From: Streptomyces canus 299MFChir4.1
GTDB lineage: Bacteria > Actinomycetota > Actinomycetes > Streptomycetales > Streptomycetaceae
Reading direction: 5' to 3'
Length of the DNA: 64,000 nt
NCBI RefSeq assembly: GCF_000383615.1
Contig: NZ_KB911613.1
Span: 30,222-94,221 of the forward strand
Numbering within the stretch: the stretch's first letter is position 1; every line of letters starts with the position of its first letter. The position numbers and the translations under genes are program-made. Positions 1 through 11,100 of the stretch are shown here, one piece after another. The notes under the pieces are model-generated. The model saw only the letters and a program-made list of their open reading frames with translations, was not told the origin of the DNA and made no database searches.

Positions 1-3000
1 CGACCCGGCTCTCCGTACCGACACCCCGCGCCCTGAGCGTCCGCGCCAACGCGTCGGCGCGCCGGTCCACTTCGCGGTAGGTCATCTCCCGGTCCCCGGC
101 GCGCAGGGCGAGGGCGTCCGGGTGGGTGGCGGCCGTGCGGGCGAAGCGGGTGTGCAGGGTGCCGGGTTCCGCGGCGGGCCGGCCGGGTGATCCGTCGAGC
201 GGGCGATGCTCTGGGGAGTCGTCTGAGGGAACGTGTACGGGAGCGCCGCCGAGCAGCCACAGGCGCTCCTCCTCGCCGAGGATCTCCACCGCGCCGATCC
301 GCCGGCGCGGGTCCGCCGCGACCGCCCGCAGGAACCGGACCAGACGGGCGACGAGGGTTTCGACGGTGCCGCGGTCGAAGAGGTCGGTGCGGTACTCGAC
401 GGTGCCGTGGACGCCCTGTGCCGCGCGCTCGTCCCCGAAGCGTTCGGCCAGATTGAACGCGAGATCGAACTTGGCCGACGGCAGCGCCTCGTCCTGCGGC
501 CGCACGGCGACGCCCTCGAAGCGGATGTCGGCGTCCGGGGTGTTCTGGAGGGCCAGGAAGATCTGGAACAGCGGGTGCTGGGACAGCGACCGGTCGGGAT
601 TGAGCGTCTCGACCAGCCGCTCGAAGGGCAGGTCCTGGTGGTCGTAGGCCGCCAGGGCGTTCTGGCGCACGGACGCCAGGAGGTCGGTGAAACGTGGGTC
701 GCCGTCCGTGCGGGTGCGCAGGACCAGAGTGTTGACGAAGAAGCCGATCAGATCGTCCAGCGCATCGTCCGTCCGGCCCGACACCGGTGAGCCGATGGGG
801 ATGTCGGTCCCCGCCCCGAGCCGGGTGCACAGCGCGGCGAGCGCCGCGTGGAGCACCATGAACAGGCTCGCGTTGTGCCGGTGGGCGAGGTCGAGCAGCC
901 GCTGGTGGAGGTCTCCGTCCAGGTCCAGCGGGACCGTCTCGCCCCGGAAACCCGCGGTGCGCGGCCTGAGCCGGTCCGTGGGAAGCAGGGTCTGCTCGGG
1001 CAGGCCGTCCAGGGCCCGTTTCCAGAACTCCGTCTGTGCCGTCAGCAGGCTGTCGGGGTCCCGCTCGTCGCCGAGGATCTCGCGCTGCCAGAGGGCGTAG
1101 TCCGCGTACTGCACCGGCAGCGGGCGCCAGTCGGGTGCCTCGCCGCGGCTTCTGGCGCGGTACGTCCGGCCGAGATCGCGGGCCAGCACCGTGAGCGACC
1201 AGCCGTCGGCGGCGATGTGGTGCTGGACCACCATCAGCACATGCTCGGTCGGGGACAGCGCGAACAGGTGCGCGCGCAAGGGGAGTTCCCGCGTGAGTTC
1301 GAAGGGCTGCGCGGCAGCGGCCCGCAGCGCGGCCGCAAGCCCGCTCTCGTCGGTGTCCGTCACGGCCGGAACGGGGCGCGCGTCCCCTGGTTCCAGGACC
1401 AGTTGGTGGGGCTCGCCGTCCGCCTCGGGGAAGACGGTGCGCAGCGACTCGTGCCGGGCCACCACGTCCGCCAGGGCCTCGGCGAGCGCCGTACGGTCCA
1501 GCTCGCCGCGCAGCCGCAGCACGCTCTGCATGTGGTACGCCGTGCCGCCGCCGTCCATTCGGTTGATGAACCACAGCCGGCGCTGCCCGAAGGACAGCGG
1601 GATCCGCTCGGGACGCTCCCTGGGCGTCAGGGCGGTGCGCGTGCTGCCGGATCCGGCGATCCGCCGGGCGAGCGCGGCCACGGTGGGCGCCTCGAACAGC
1701 GTGCGCACGGGGAGTTCCACGCCCAGCCGCGACCGGATGGCGTTGGCGAGCCGGGTCGCGAGCAGGGAGTGGCCTCCCAGGCCGAAGAAGTGGTCGTCCA
1801 GGCCCACTGCCGGTACTTCGAGGACCTGCGCGAACAGCTCGCACAGGATCTCCTCCTGCGGGGTGCGCGGTGCGCGTCCCGATGCCGCCGGGCCGAGATC
1901 GGGGGCGGGCAGCGCCCGGCGGTCCAGCTTGCCGTTCGGGGTGAGCGGCAGCGCGTCCAGCACGGTCAGTGCGGTGGGCAGCATGTGCCCGGGCAGCCGC
2001 TCGGCCAGGTGGGCACGCAGCCCGGCAGGGTCGGGGTCGGCACCGGGCAGGGGCACGGCGTACGCGACGAGGGCGGGTCCGCCGGCGCCGAGGTCCCGAA
2101 CCACCACGGCGGCCTGGGCGATCTCGGGGTGGCCCGCCAGGGCGTGTTCGACCTCGCCGAGCTCGATCCGGAAACCCCTGATCTTGACCTGGCCGTCGGC
2201 CCGGCCGAGGAACTCCAGGTCGCCGTCCTCACGTCGGCGCACCAGGTCCCCGGTGCGGTACATACGCGTTCCCGGCGGGCCGAAGGGGTCCGCCACGAAC
2301 CGGTCGGCGGTCAGGGCGGGACGGCCCAGATAACCGCGGGCCACACCGGCGCCCGCGATGAACAGTTCGCCGGTGCCGCCGAGGGGTACCGGCCGCAGCC
2401 GGCGGTCGAGCACATGGGTCCGGGTGTTCGCCAGCGGGCGCCCGATCGGCGGCCGGCCCGCGGTGGCCGGGCCGACGAGGGCGCTCGTCGACCAGATCGT
2501 CGTCTCGGTGGGCCCGTAGACGTTCGTGACCTCCCGCGCCGCCGCGCCAAGACCCTGCGCCAGACGCTCCGTCAGGGCCTCGCCGCCGACCAGGACCTTC
2601 AGTCCCCGCAGCGCCTCCGGCTCGCTGTCCAGCACGCTCTGCCACAGGGTCGGGGTCGCCTGGACGACCGTCGCACCCGTCTCGTCGACGAGCTGCCGCA
2701 GGGCCGCCGGATCGTGCGTCGCCTCCTGCGGCGCGAGCACGAGTTCGCCCCCGGAGATCAGGGGGAGCAGCAGTTCCAGGTTGGAGATGTCGAAGCCGAA
2801 GGTGGTGACCGCGAGCAGCCGGTCCTCGGGCCCGAAGGAGAGCCGCTCCTGGAAGTCGGCCAGCAGGTTCGTGAGGTTCTCGCCGGGGATCACGGTGCCC
2901 TTGGGCACCCCCGTGGACCCGGACGTGTAGATCACGTAGGCGGGGTTGAGCCGGTGCGGGCTCGGCGGGACGGGGGGCTCCCCGTCCTGGGGGTGGGGGA

Positions 3001-3022
3001 GGGTCGGCCGGTCAGTCGCCAT
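1..3022 (-). CDS. NRPS C-terminal fragment: half A domain (Gly), T, C, start of next A (partial)
   Basis: The frame is open from an ATG at 3022 to the window edge (about 1007 residues, incomplete). It starts abruptly at adenylation core motif A3 (YVIYTSGSTG, residues 29-38); motifs A1 and A2 are absent. A4-A10 follow, then a carrier domain (GLGGHSLL, Ser419), an LCL-type condensation domain (HHIAADGWS at about 601) and the first part of another A domain at the edge. Aligned to GrsA by eye, the pocket reads D-I-L-Q-L-G-V-I-W(-K), essentially the glycine code. GAGGAA precedes the ATG by about 8 nt, so a separate protein could be made. The missing N-terminal half fits the plus-strand protein ending at 17444. 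The domain calls are firm; whether it works as a separate subunit is unknown. Confidence 0.85.
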   Translation of the reverse strand, partial: MATDRPTLPHPQDGEPPVPPSPHRLNPAYVIYTSGSTGVPKGTVIPGENLTNLLADFQERLSFGPEDRLLAVTTFGFDISNLELLLPLISGGELVLAPQEATHDPAALRQLVDETGATVVQATPTLWQSVLDSEPEALRGLKVLVGGEALTERLAQGLGAAAREVTNVYGPTETTIWSTSALVGPATAGRPPIGRPLANTRTHVLDRRLRPVPLGGTGELFIAGAGVARGYLGRPALTADRFVADPFGPPGTRMYRTGDLVRRREDGDLEFLGRADGQVKIRGFRIELGEVEHALAGHPEIAQAAVVVRDLGAGGPALVAYAVPLPGADPDPAGLRAHLAERLPGHMLPTALTVLDALPLTPNGKLDRRALPAPDLGPAASGRAPRTPQEEILCELFAQVLEVPAVGLDDHFFGLGGHSLLATRLANAIRSRLGVELPVRTLFEAPTVAALARRIAGSGSTRTALTPRERPERIPLSFGQRRLWFINRMDGGGTAYHMQSVLRLRGELDRTALAEALADVVARHESLRTVFPEADGEPHQLVLEPGDARPVPAVTDTDESGLAAALRAAAAQPFELTRELPLRAHLFALSPTEHVLMVVQHHIAADGWSLTVLARDLGRTYRARSRGEAPDWRPLPVQYADYALWQREILGDERDPDSLLTAQTEFWKRALDGLPEQTLLPTDRLRPRTAGFRGETVPLDLDGDLHQRLLDLAHRHNASLFMVLHAALAALCTRLGAGTDIPIGSPVSGRTDDALDDLIGFFVNTLVLRTRTDGDPRFTDLLASVRQNALAAYDHQDLPFERLVETLNPDRSLSQHPLFQIFLALQNTPDADIRFEGVAVRPQDEALPSAKFDLAFNLAERFGDERAAQGVHGTVEYRTDLFDRGTVETLVARLVRFLRAVAADPRRRIGAVEILGEEERLWLLGGAPVHVPSDDSPEHRPLDGSPGRPAAEPGTLHTRFARTAATHPDALALRAGDREMTYREVDRRADALARTLRARGVGTESRV

Positions 3023-3294
3023 GGGGTTTCCTCGCCGCGGACAGCAGGGGTCGGCTCCGGACGGGCGCGCACACCGGTCGTCGGGGTGGCGCGGACCGTC
3101 GCAGGACGTGTGGGAGAGGGCCGGCGCCGGCGTCCGGACCGTGGCCGGTCCGGACGGGGGCTTCGAGGCCGTGGGTCAGGGGAGGGGCGCTCGCGTCAGC
3201 GGGCCGGTGGGTGGGCGGCCCGGGCGGCAACGTCGGTGGGCGACGGTGGTTGAGCGGTCGCCCGGGCCGTGAGCGGTGGGGCCGGCCGCTGGCC
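3023..3294. other. Intergenic gap between P450 stop and NRPS fragment
   Basis: These 272 bases lie between the P450 stop and the ATG of the truncated NRPS. Read upstream in the NRPS frame they give a Pro/Arg/Cys-rich string with no A1 or A2 core motif, so the missing half of the adenylation domain is not here. This is one of the two junctions of the proposed inversion. Confidence 0.6.
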
Positions 3295-4536
3295 TCACAC
3301 GGTCGGCGCGAGGGCGTGCACCGCGGTCGGCAGGCGTACCGGTCCCAGGACACCGATCGACGGGTGGAACTGGATGCCGCCGTCGCGCAGCACCTCGATC
3401 CGGTCGTAGCGGCGCAGGAGGGCGGTCAGCGCGATTCGGGTCTCCATGCGGGCCAGTGGTGCGCCGAGACAGAAGTGGATGCCCTTGCCGAAGGCGATGT
3501 GGCGGGTCCGGTTCTCGCGGTGGATGTCGAACGCGTCGGCCTGTGGGAAGCGGGAGGCGTCGCGGTGGGCGGAGGCGAGCCACAGGCACACCATCGCGCC
3601 GGCCGGGATGCGTTCGCCGCCGAGCTCTGTCTCGCACGCCGTGACCCGCTGGTCCCGGACCAGTGGCGGGCGCCAGCGCAGCACCTCCTCCACGACCTGG
3701 GGCAGCAGGCCGTGGTCGGCGCGGACCTCCGCGAAGGTGTCGGGGTGGGTGTCCAGCGCCATGACGGTGCTGCCGATCAGCACGGACGACGGAAGATGCC
3801 CCGCGATGACGAACATGCCGATGACGCCCACGATCTCGTGGTCGTCGAGGCCGCGTCCGTCGACCTCCGCCTGGGCGAGGCTGCTGATCAGATCGTCCCG
3901 GGGGTGGGCACGGCGCTCGTGGATGAGCTCCAGGAGGTAGGCCGAGGCCGAGCGCACGAGGTCGCCGAGTTCGCGCACGGCGGACTCGTCGGCCTTGCCC
4001 AGCTCACCGGCGGGCCGGGCACCGAGCAGGGCGTCCGCCCAGATGGTGAACAGGACATGGTCCTGTTCCGGGATGCCGAAGAGCTTCGCGATGACCCGCG
4101 CGGTCAGCGGGCTGGCGAAGCCGGCCACGAGATCGACGGTGCCCGTGCCGTCGGCCGACAGCTCGACCTCGTCCAGAAGTTGCTCGGCTGTGCGCTCGAT
4201 GACCGGCTCCAGGCCGGCCACGACGTGGGGAGTGAAGGCCCGTCGCACCAGCTCGCGCATCTGCGTGTGGCGGGGCGGGTCGATCCCGAGGAAGTTGCCC
4301 TGGGCGGCGCTCGCCAGTTCCCGTTCGTCCTCCGGGATCAGGTCGTTCATGTCGTTGGAGAAGGTCCCGTGATCGCCGAGCACCTGCACGGCCTCGTCGT
4401 AGCCGAAGACCTCCCACACCCCTGGCTGGTCGCTCTTGACGACCGACGTCTGCGCGCGCCGGCGGTCCAGATAGTCCAGGAACGCCTTCGTCCGCAGATC
4501 GAAGGAAAGACCCGTTAACGCTGCGAGATCGGTCAT
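3295..4536 (-). CDS. cytochrome P450
   Basis: This is a 413-residue soluble bacterial P450. The ExxR motif (EEVLR) and the heme-cysteine signature FGKGIHFCLGAPLAR are both present, and the length fits the family. The I-helix reads IAGHLPSS, so the usual acid-alcohol pair (E/D-T) is replaced by Leu-Pro; this occurs in some P450s acting on carrier-bound substrates, but I cannot assign a subfamily. The start MTDLAAL at 4536 was chosen over an upstream ATG at 4593 because a G-rich run sits about 10 nt before it. Codon 7 is TTA, predicting dependence on the bldA tRNA. It diverges from the large NRPS, so oxidation of a carrier-bound residue or of the finished peptide is the natural inference. Confidence 0.9.
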   Translation of the reverse strand: MTDLAALTGLSFDLRTKAFLDYLDRRRAQTSVVKSDQPGVWEVFGYDEAVQVLGDHGTFSNDMNDLIPEDERELASAAQGNFLGIDPPRHTQMRELVRRAFTPHVVAGLEPVIERTAEQLLDEVELSADGTGTVDLVAGFASPLTARVIAKLFGIPEQDHVLFTIWADALLGARPAGELGKADESAVRELGDLVRSASAYLLELIHERRAHPRDDLISSLAQAEVDGRGLDDHEIVGVIGMFVIAGHLPSSVLIGSTVMALDTHPDTFAEVRADHGLLPQVVEEVLRWRPPLVRDQRVTACETELGGERIPAGAMVCLWLASAHRDASRFPQADAFDIHRENRTRHIAFGKGIHFCLGAPLARMETRIALTALLRRYDRIEVLRDGGIQFHPSIGVLGPVRLPTAVHALAPTV

Positions 4537-5151
4537 TCGGACAGCCCCCGTCAGGCAAGTGAATGAAGGAAGGCCGACAGTAAAAGGAGTCAATTGCGGA
4601 CCGATGCCCTGCTTGTACGGCCGCTCAATCGAGAGAGCCCCCGCGCCGTCAGACCCATTGGAATCGAACTACCTCGTACAACAGTCCGATTGATGCCAAC
4701 GGGGTCCGAGCATAGGTAGCCCTCTCAAGCGGTGTCAAGGTCATTCCCGTCGTACCGGTGTGTCCAGCACCTACTGACCTGCAGGAATGACGGCTGTTAA
4801 GAGGGGCGGCCGCGCCGGTACCGGATTCCTTGATTCCGTTCGTGCCCTTGCATAGGCATTTCATCTGTGTAACCTGGCGTGAGTGTCGCCGCCCAGGTGT
4901 TCGACGTGAGTCAGGCCCGGGGAGCGCGGTACGGCAAACGGGGACGGGGGTTTCACATGGGTCCGGCATTCTGTTTGAAACGGGGCCGCGCAGGGAAACC
5001 GCGCTGACGCTTCCCTCGAACTTCCAGGGAAACTCAGAGAAAACAGTCAGGGAAGGCAACCGGGTCGGCGCGAGGTGCGCCGACGGCTGTTTTCAGCACG
5101 CCTGTCTTCGAGTGGGCTACGACCGTCATCAGCTTCGCGGAGGACTTCGGC
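4537..5151. other. Divergent intergenic region between P450 and NRPS
   Basis: This 615-bp region is A+T richer than its surroundings and separates divergent genes. Besides the minus-strand promoter it holds a weaker plus-strand candidate, TTGCAT (4848-4853), 16 nt, TAACCT (4870-4875), for the NRPS. A GGAGG ribosome site at 5139-5143 precedes the NRPS ATG. No gene was seen. Confidence 0.5.
4709..4738 (-). promoter_or_regulatory. sigma70-like promoter for the P450
   Basis: On the minus strand TTGACA (4738-4733) is followed after 18 nt by TATGCT (4714-4709), close to the vegetative consensus. The predicted start near 4702 gives a leader of about 165 nt to the P450 ATG. Confidence 0.55.
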
Positions 5152-8100
5152 ATGTCCGCACCAGCGCGTCAGGAATTCCCTCTCACCACCGCGCAGACCG
5201 GAATGTGGCTCGCCCAGCGCCTCGCGCGGGAGGGCCTCGACTACAGCGTCGCGGTGTACGTCGACATCACCGGCCCCCTCCGGTCCGACCTCCTCGTGCG
5301 TGCGGCGCGCGAGACGCTCGGGGAGTGGCCCGGCATGTGGGCGCGCATCGACGAGACGGGCCGCGAGCCGGTCCAAGTCGTCGACGGCACGGCGGAGTTC
5401 ACCATGCCCTGCCTGGACTTTCGGGACCGGGAGCGGTCGTTCGAGGCGGCGACGGAGTGGATGGCCGAGGCCCTCGACGTGCCCCTGGCGCCGGAGTGCG
5501 GGCGGATGTTCTCCCTGGCGCTGATCCAGGTGGAGGACGAACGGCACCTCTGGTTCCTGCGCGGCCACCATGTCGCCATGGACGGCTTCTCCGGTGCGCT
5601 GTTCGTGCGTCGCGCGGGCGCCGCGTACACCGCGCTGGCCGAAGGGCGCACGCTGGAGGGACCGGGCTTCGCGCCCTTCGGTGAACAGGTGAGGATGGAC
5701 CGTGACTACCGGAACTCCCCTGCATTCGAGGCCGATCGCCAGTTCTGGACGGCGAAGCTGGCCGGCAGCCCCGCACCCGCCGAATTCGGGAAAGCGGAAC
5801 GCAGTCGTCCTGTTGGCCGCGTGCGGGTGACGGCGGTACTTGAGAAAGAAAGCATCATCGCCCTCGAAGGGCTTGCGGACCGCTGCGGGGTGACGCTTCC
5901 CACCGTATTCGCCACGGCATCCGTCCTGTACACAGCACGGCTCACCGGGGAGCCCGACGTCGTCCTCGGACTGCCGGTGACTGCCCGATTCGGGAAGTTG
6001 TCCAGAAACCTTCCCGGGATGATGTCCAATGTCGTCCCCTTGCGGGTTCAGGCAACTCCAGGTAAAGCACTGGAATTCTTATTGGAAAACGTGGCAGCGG
6101 AAGTGCGGCTCTGCTTACGCCACCAGCGCTATCGATACGAGGACCTGCGGAACGACCTCGGGTCGGGTGATGAGCGCGGTCCGCTGGTCGGGCCGCATGT
6201 CAACCTCCAGTTCTTCGACCAGGAGGTGCGGTTCGGCGACAGCCGGGCCGCCGTTCACAATCTCACCAACGGTCCGGTCGACGATCTGGCATTCGTGTTC
6301 TACCCGGATGCCCGCGGCGACCGATGCCGGATGGATGTCGACGGCAACTCCGAGCTCTACGACCTGCGGGACCTGACCGTCCACCGCGACGGCCTGCTGC
6401 GGCTGCTGGAGCACATGGCCGCCGCGGAACCCGGCACCCCCGGCGACGCCCTCGACGTGTTCCGCTCCGACGACCTGGAGCGGCTGCTCGTCGCGCGCAA
6501 CGCCACCCGGAGCGCGTACGGCCCGGAGACGGTCGTCGACCTGATCCAGGCCCGTGCCGCCGCCGCACCCGACGCCCAGGCGGTCGTCGACGCGCGAGGT
6601 GTCCTCACCTACCGGGAGCTGAACGAGCGGGCCAACCGTCTCGCCCGCCTCCTGCTCGCCCGGGGGTTGGGGCCCGAGGACGTCGTCGCCCTGGCCGTAC
6701 CCCGGTCTGTGGAACTGACGACCGCCCTGCTCGCGGTCCTCAAGTCGGGCGCCGCCTTCCTGCCGGTCGACCCGGAGTACCCGGCCGACCGGATCGCCCA
6801 ACTGCTCGACGACACGCACCCGGCCCTGCTGATCACCACCCGCGACACCACGGCCCGGCTGCCCGGCACCGCCGGCACCCCCCAGCTCCTCCTCGACGAC
6901 CCGTCACTGGACGAGGCGCTGAGCGAACCGCTCGCTCAGGACATCACCCCGGCGGACCGTCCCCGCCCTCTCCTGCCGGACTCACCCGCCTACATCCTGC
7001 ACACCTCAGGCTCCACCGGCCGCCCCAAGGGCGCGGTCAACACCCATGCCGGGCTGGCGAACCGGCTGCGCTGGACGCAGGAGCGCTACCGGCTCACGGA
7101 ACAGGACCGGGTGCTCCAGAAGACCTCGTGCGGATTCGACGTCTCCGTATGGGAGTTCCTGTGGCCCCTGACAGCCGGTGCCACCCTGGTCATGGCCGAA
7201 CCGGGCCGGCACCGCGATCCCGAGTACCTCACGTCCGTCATCCGTGAACAGCGCATCACCACCGTGCACTTCGTGCCGTCCATGCTCCAGGCCTTCCTGG
7301 CCGACCCCGGGGCGGGCGACTGCACGAGTCTGCACCGGGTCATCTGCAGCGGGGAGGCGCTTCCCGCCGAACTCGCCGCCCGCTTCTTCGCGGTGCTCGA
7401 CTGCGAGCTGCACAACCTGTACGGGCCCACCGAAGCGTCCATCGACGTCACGTCGTGGCAGTGCGACCCCGCGGCGACGACGGCCCCGCCGATCGGGCGT
7501 CCGATCGCCAACACCCGCGTGTACGTGCTGAACAAGGCGCTGCGACCGGTGCCCGAAGGAGTGCCCGGCGAGCTCTACCTCGCAGGCACCGGCCTCGCCC
7601 GCGGCTACTTCGAGCGACCGGCGGTCACCGCCGAGCGCTTCGTGGCCTGCCCCTTCGGCGAGCCCGGCGACCGCATGTACCGCACCGGGGACCTGGCCCA
7701 CTGGGACGCCGACGGAAACCTCGTCTACCTGGGACGGGCGGACGACCAGGTCAAGATCCGCGGCGTGCGCATCGAACCCGGCGAGATCGCCTCGGTGCTG
7801 GGGGAGCACCCGGATGTCGGCGAGGTGGCGGTGATCGCCCGTGACGACGGCCCCTCCGGCCGCTGTCTGGTCGGCTACGCCGTGCCCGACCGGGACCGGC
7901 TCGCCGCCCGTCTCGACGAGATCCGCGGCGAGCACGTCGACCAGTGGCAACAGCTCTACCAGTCGATGTACAGCGCCGAGCCCGAGGCGGCCTTCGGTGA
8001 GGACTTCGCCGGCTGGGACAGCAGCTACACCGGCCGCCCCATGCCGCTGGACGAGATGAACGAGTGGCGGGACACCACGGTGGAGGCCATCCGCTCGCTC

Positions 8101-11100
8101 CGGCCCCGCCGGGTGCTCGAGATCGGCGTCGGCAGCGGCCTGCTGCTGTCCCGGCTCGCCCCCGAGACAGAGCGCTACTGGGCGACCGACTTCTCCGCCG
8201 CCGCGATCGCCGCCCTGCGCCGGCACATCGAGGGCCGGCCAGAGCTGCACGGCCGGGTGGAACTGCGTACCCGGCCGGCCGACGACCTGGACGGCCTGCC
8301 CGAGAGCTTCTTCGACACCGTGGTCCTCAACTCCGTGGCGCAGTACTTCCCCGGTGCCGACTACCTGCGAGCCGTGCTGCGAGGCGCGTTGCGCCTGCTC
8401 CGGCCAGGCGGCGCGGTCTTCGTCGGCGACGTCCGCAATCTGCGCCTGCGTCGGTTCTTCGACACCGCCGTCCAACTGGCCCGCACCCCCGCCGGCGAGG
8501 AACCGCGGGCCGTGCGGCGGGCCGTCGCGCAACGGGCCCTCCAGGAGAACGAACTCCTCGTGGACCCGCACTTCTTCACCACCCTGGCCCGGGACACCGC
8601 CGATGCCGCCGGGGTCGACATCAGGGTCAAGCGCGGACGCTACGACAACGAACTGAGCCGTTACCGCTACGACGTCGTCCTGCACAAGCGTTCCGACCGG
8701 CCGCCGCTGTCCCTGCGCGAGGTGCCGAGAGCCGCGTGGGGCACCGAGATCCCCGACCTCGCGGCCCTGCGCGAGAGGCTCGCCCGGCGCGATCCGGGCG
8801 GGCTGCGTCTCGTCGGCGTACCCAACGCCCGGCTCGCACCCGAAGTGGCGGCGACCCGGCGGGTGTTCACCCCGCAGGCACCGCCGGAGCCGGACGCCCC
8901 CACCGACACGGTCCCCGAGGCCTTCCACGAACTGGGGGAGCGACTCGGCCACCGCACGGTGGTCACCTGGTGCGGCGACGGCACCCGCGGCGAACTGGAC
9001 GTGCTCTTCCTGCCGCCGGAACACACCGGCGCGTTGACGGACGTGTGCCTCGCCGCGGGCGCGCCGCCGCGGCCGTACACCAACCGGCCTTCGGTCGTCC
9101 GGGAGGCCGGGCGGCTGTCGTCGGCACTGCGCGCCTACCTGCGGGAGAAGCTGCCCGACCACATGGTCCCCGCCGCCGTCATGGTCCTGGAGGAACTGCC
9201 CACCACGGCCAACGGAAAACTGGACCGCCAGGCGCTGCCCGCACCCGACTTCCGGGCCACGGGGTCCGGCCGGCCCGCGCGCGGCCCGCGCGAGGAACTG
9301 CTGTGCGCGCTCTTCGCCGAGGTGCTGGGACTGCCCTCCGTCGGCGTCGACGACAGCTTCTTCGACCACGGCGGGGACAGCATCAGCTCGATCCAGCTGG
9401 TCAGCCGGGCGCGCGCCACCGGGCTCGTGTTCACGCCGCGGGACGTCTTCGAGCACCGGACCGTGGCCAGGCTCGCCGAGATCGCCGGTACCCGCGTCGT
9501 GGACGCCGAACCCGGTTCGGGCACAGGCCCCGTCCCGCTCACGCCGATCGTCCACGAGCTGCGGCAACGCGGCGGCCCGGTACGGCGGTTCAGCCAGTCC
9601 CTGCGCCTGGACGTCCCCTCAGGACTGTCCGAGGAGACGCTGTGCGGGGCCCTGCAGACCGTCCTGGACCACCACGACACCCTGCGCCTGAAACTCACCC
9701 GGGACGGCGACACCTGGGCTCTGGAGACCCGGCCCTCCGGCTCGGTGGACGCGCGGGACTGCCTGGTCGGAGTCGGTCCGGGCGACGACGTGCGGGCAGC
9801 GGAAGAGGCGGCGCGGGACCGGCTGGATCCCGAGGCCGGGACGATGCTGCAAGCCGTCTGGTGCGACGCGGGCCAGGACCGTCCGGGCACCCTGCTCCTG
9901 ACGGTGCATCACCTCGCCGTCGACGGAGTCTCCTGGCGCGTCCTCGTGCCCGACCTCGCCGACGCCTACACGGCGCTGGCCGAGGGCGGCCGACCGAGTC
10001 CGGCTCCGGTGGCCATGCCGTTCCGGCAGTGGGCGCGGGCGCTGGCCGAGTCGGCGCTGACACCGGAACGGGAGGCGGAACTCCCGTACTGGCGGCGGGT
10101 CCTCACGCGGACCGGGACCCCGCTCGGCGGCCGACCGCTCGATCCCGCGCGCGACACCCACGCCACCCGGCGCACCCTGGTGTCCCGCCTCGACAGCGCC
10201 ACCACAGCGGCCTTGTTCACCGAGGTCACCGCCGCCTTCCACGCCACGGCCAACGATGTGCTGCTCACCGCGCTGGCGCTTGCCGTCCAGGACCTGCGCC
10301 GGCGACACGGCGGCGCCCGCGCCCCGGTGCTCGTCGACGTGGAGGGCCACGGCCGCGAGGAGGAGGCCGTGGACGGCGCCGATCTGTCCCGCACCGTCGG
10401 CTGGTTCACCACCCTCTTCCCGGTCGGCGTCGACCCCGAGGTCACCGACTGGGAGGATGTCTGGGCCGCGGGAGCGGCGGCCGGTGACGCCCTGCGGACC
10501 GTCAAGGAACAACTGGCGGCCGTCCCCGGCAACGGGCTGGGATTCGGGTTGCTGCGCCATCTCAACCCCCGCACCAGCCCCGTCCTCGCCGGACCGGCCA
10601 CCGCGGACATCGGCTTCAATTACCTCGGCAGGTTCGCCCCCGCGGGCAGCCGCGGCGGATGGTCACCGGTCGCGGACGGCACCGGACTGACCGGCGACGC
10701 CGACCCCGCAGCACCCTTCGCCCACGCACTGGAGATCAACGCCCTCGTCCACGACGACGCCACCGGCCCCCGGCTGGCGGCCGAATGGTCCTGGCCGGGC
10801 GGCCTTCTGGCCGAGGACGACGTCCGCGACCTCGCCGACACCTGGTTCCGGGCCCTCGGCGCCCTCGCGGCCTGCGCCCGCCGCCCGGGCGCCGGCGGGC
10901 ACACCCCGTCGGACTTCCCGCTGGTCCGCCTCGCACAGCAGGACGTCGACGAGATCACCGGTGCCTGCCCGGACGCCGAGGACATCCTGCCGCTGACACC
11001 GCTCCAGCAGGGCCTGGCCTTCCACGCCGCCTACGACGACCGGGCGCCCGACGTCTACCACGTACAGGTCGCCCTCGACCTGGCGGGCGACGTCGACGCC

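Noticed and set aside
848..3253. Long plus-strand frame over the left-edge NRPS
   Set aside because: The opposite strand gives continuous A, T and C domain motifs; this frame gives none.
7006..9567. Long open minus-strand frame antisense to the NRPS
   Set aside because: A composition shadow opposite clear A, MT and T domain sequence; no recognisable motif.
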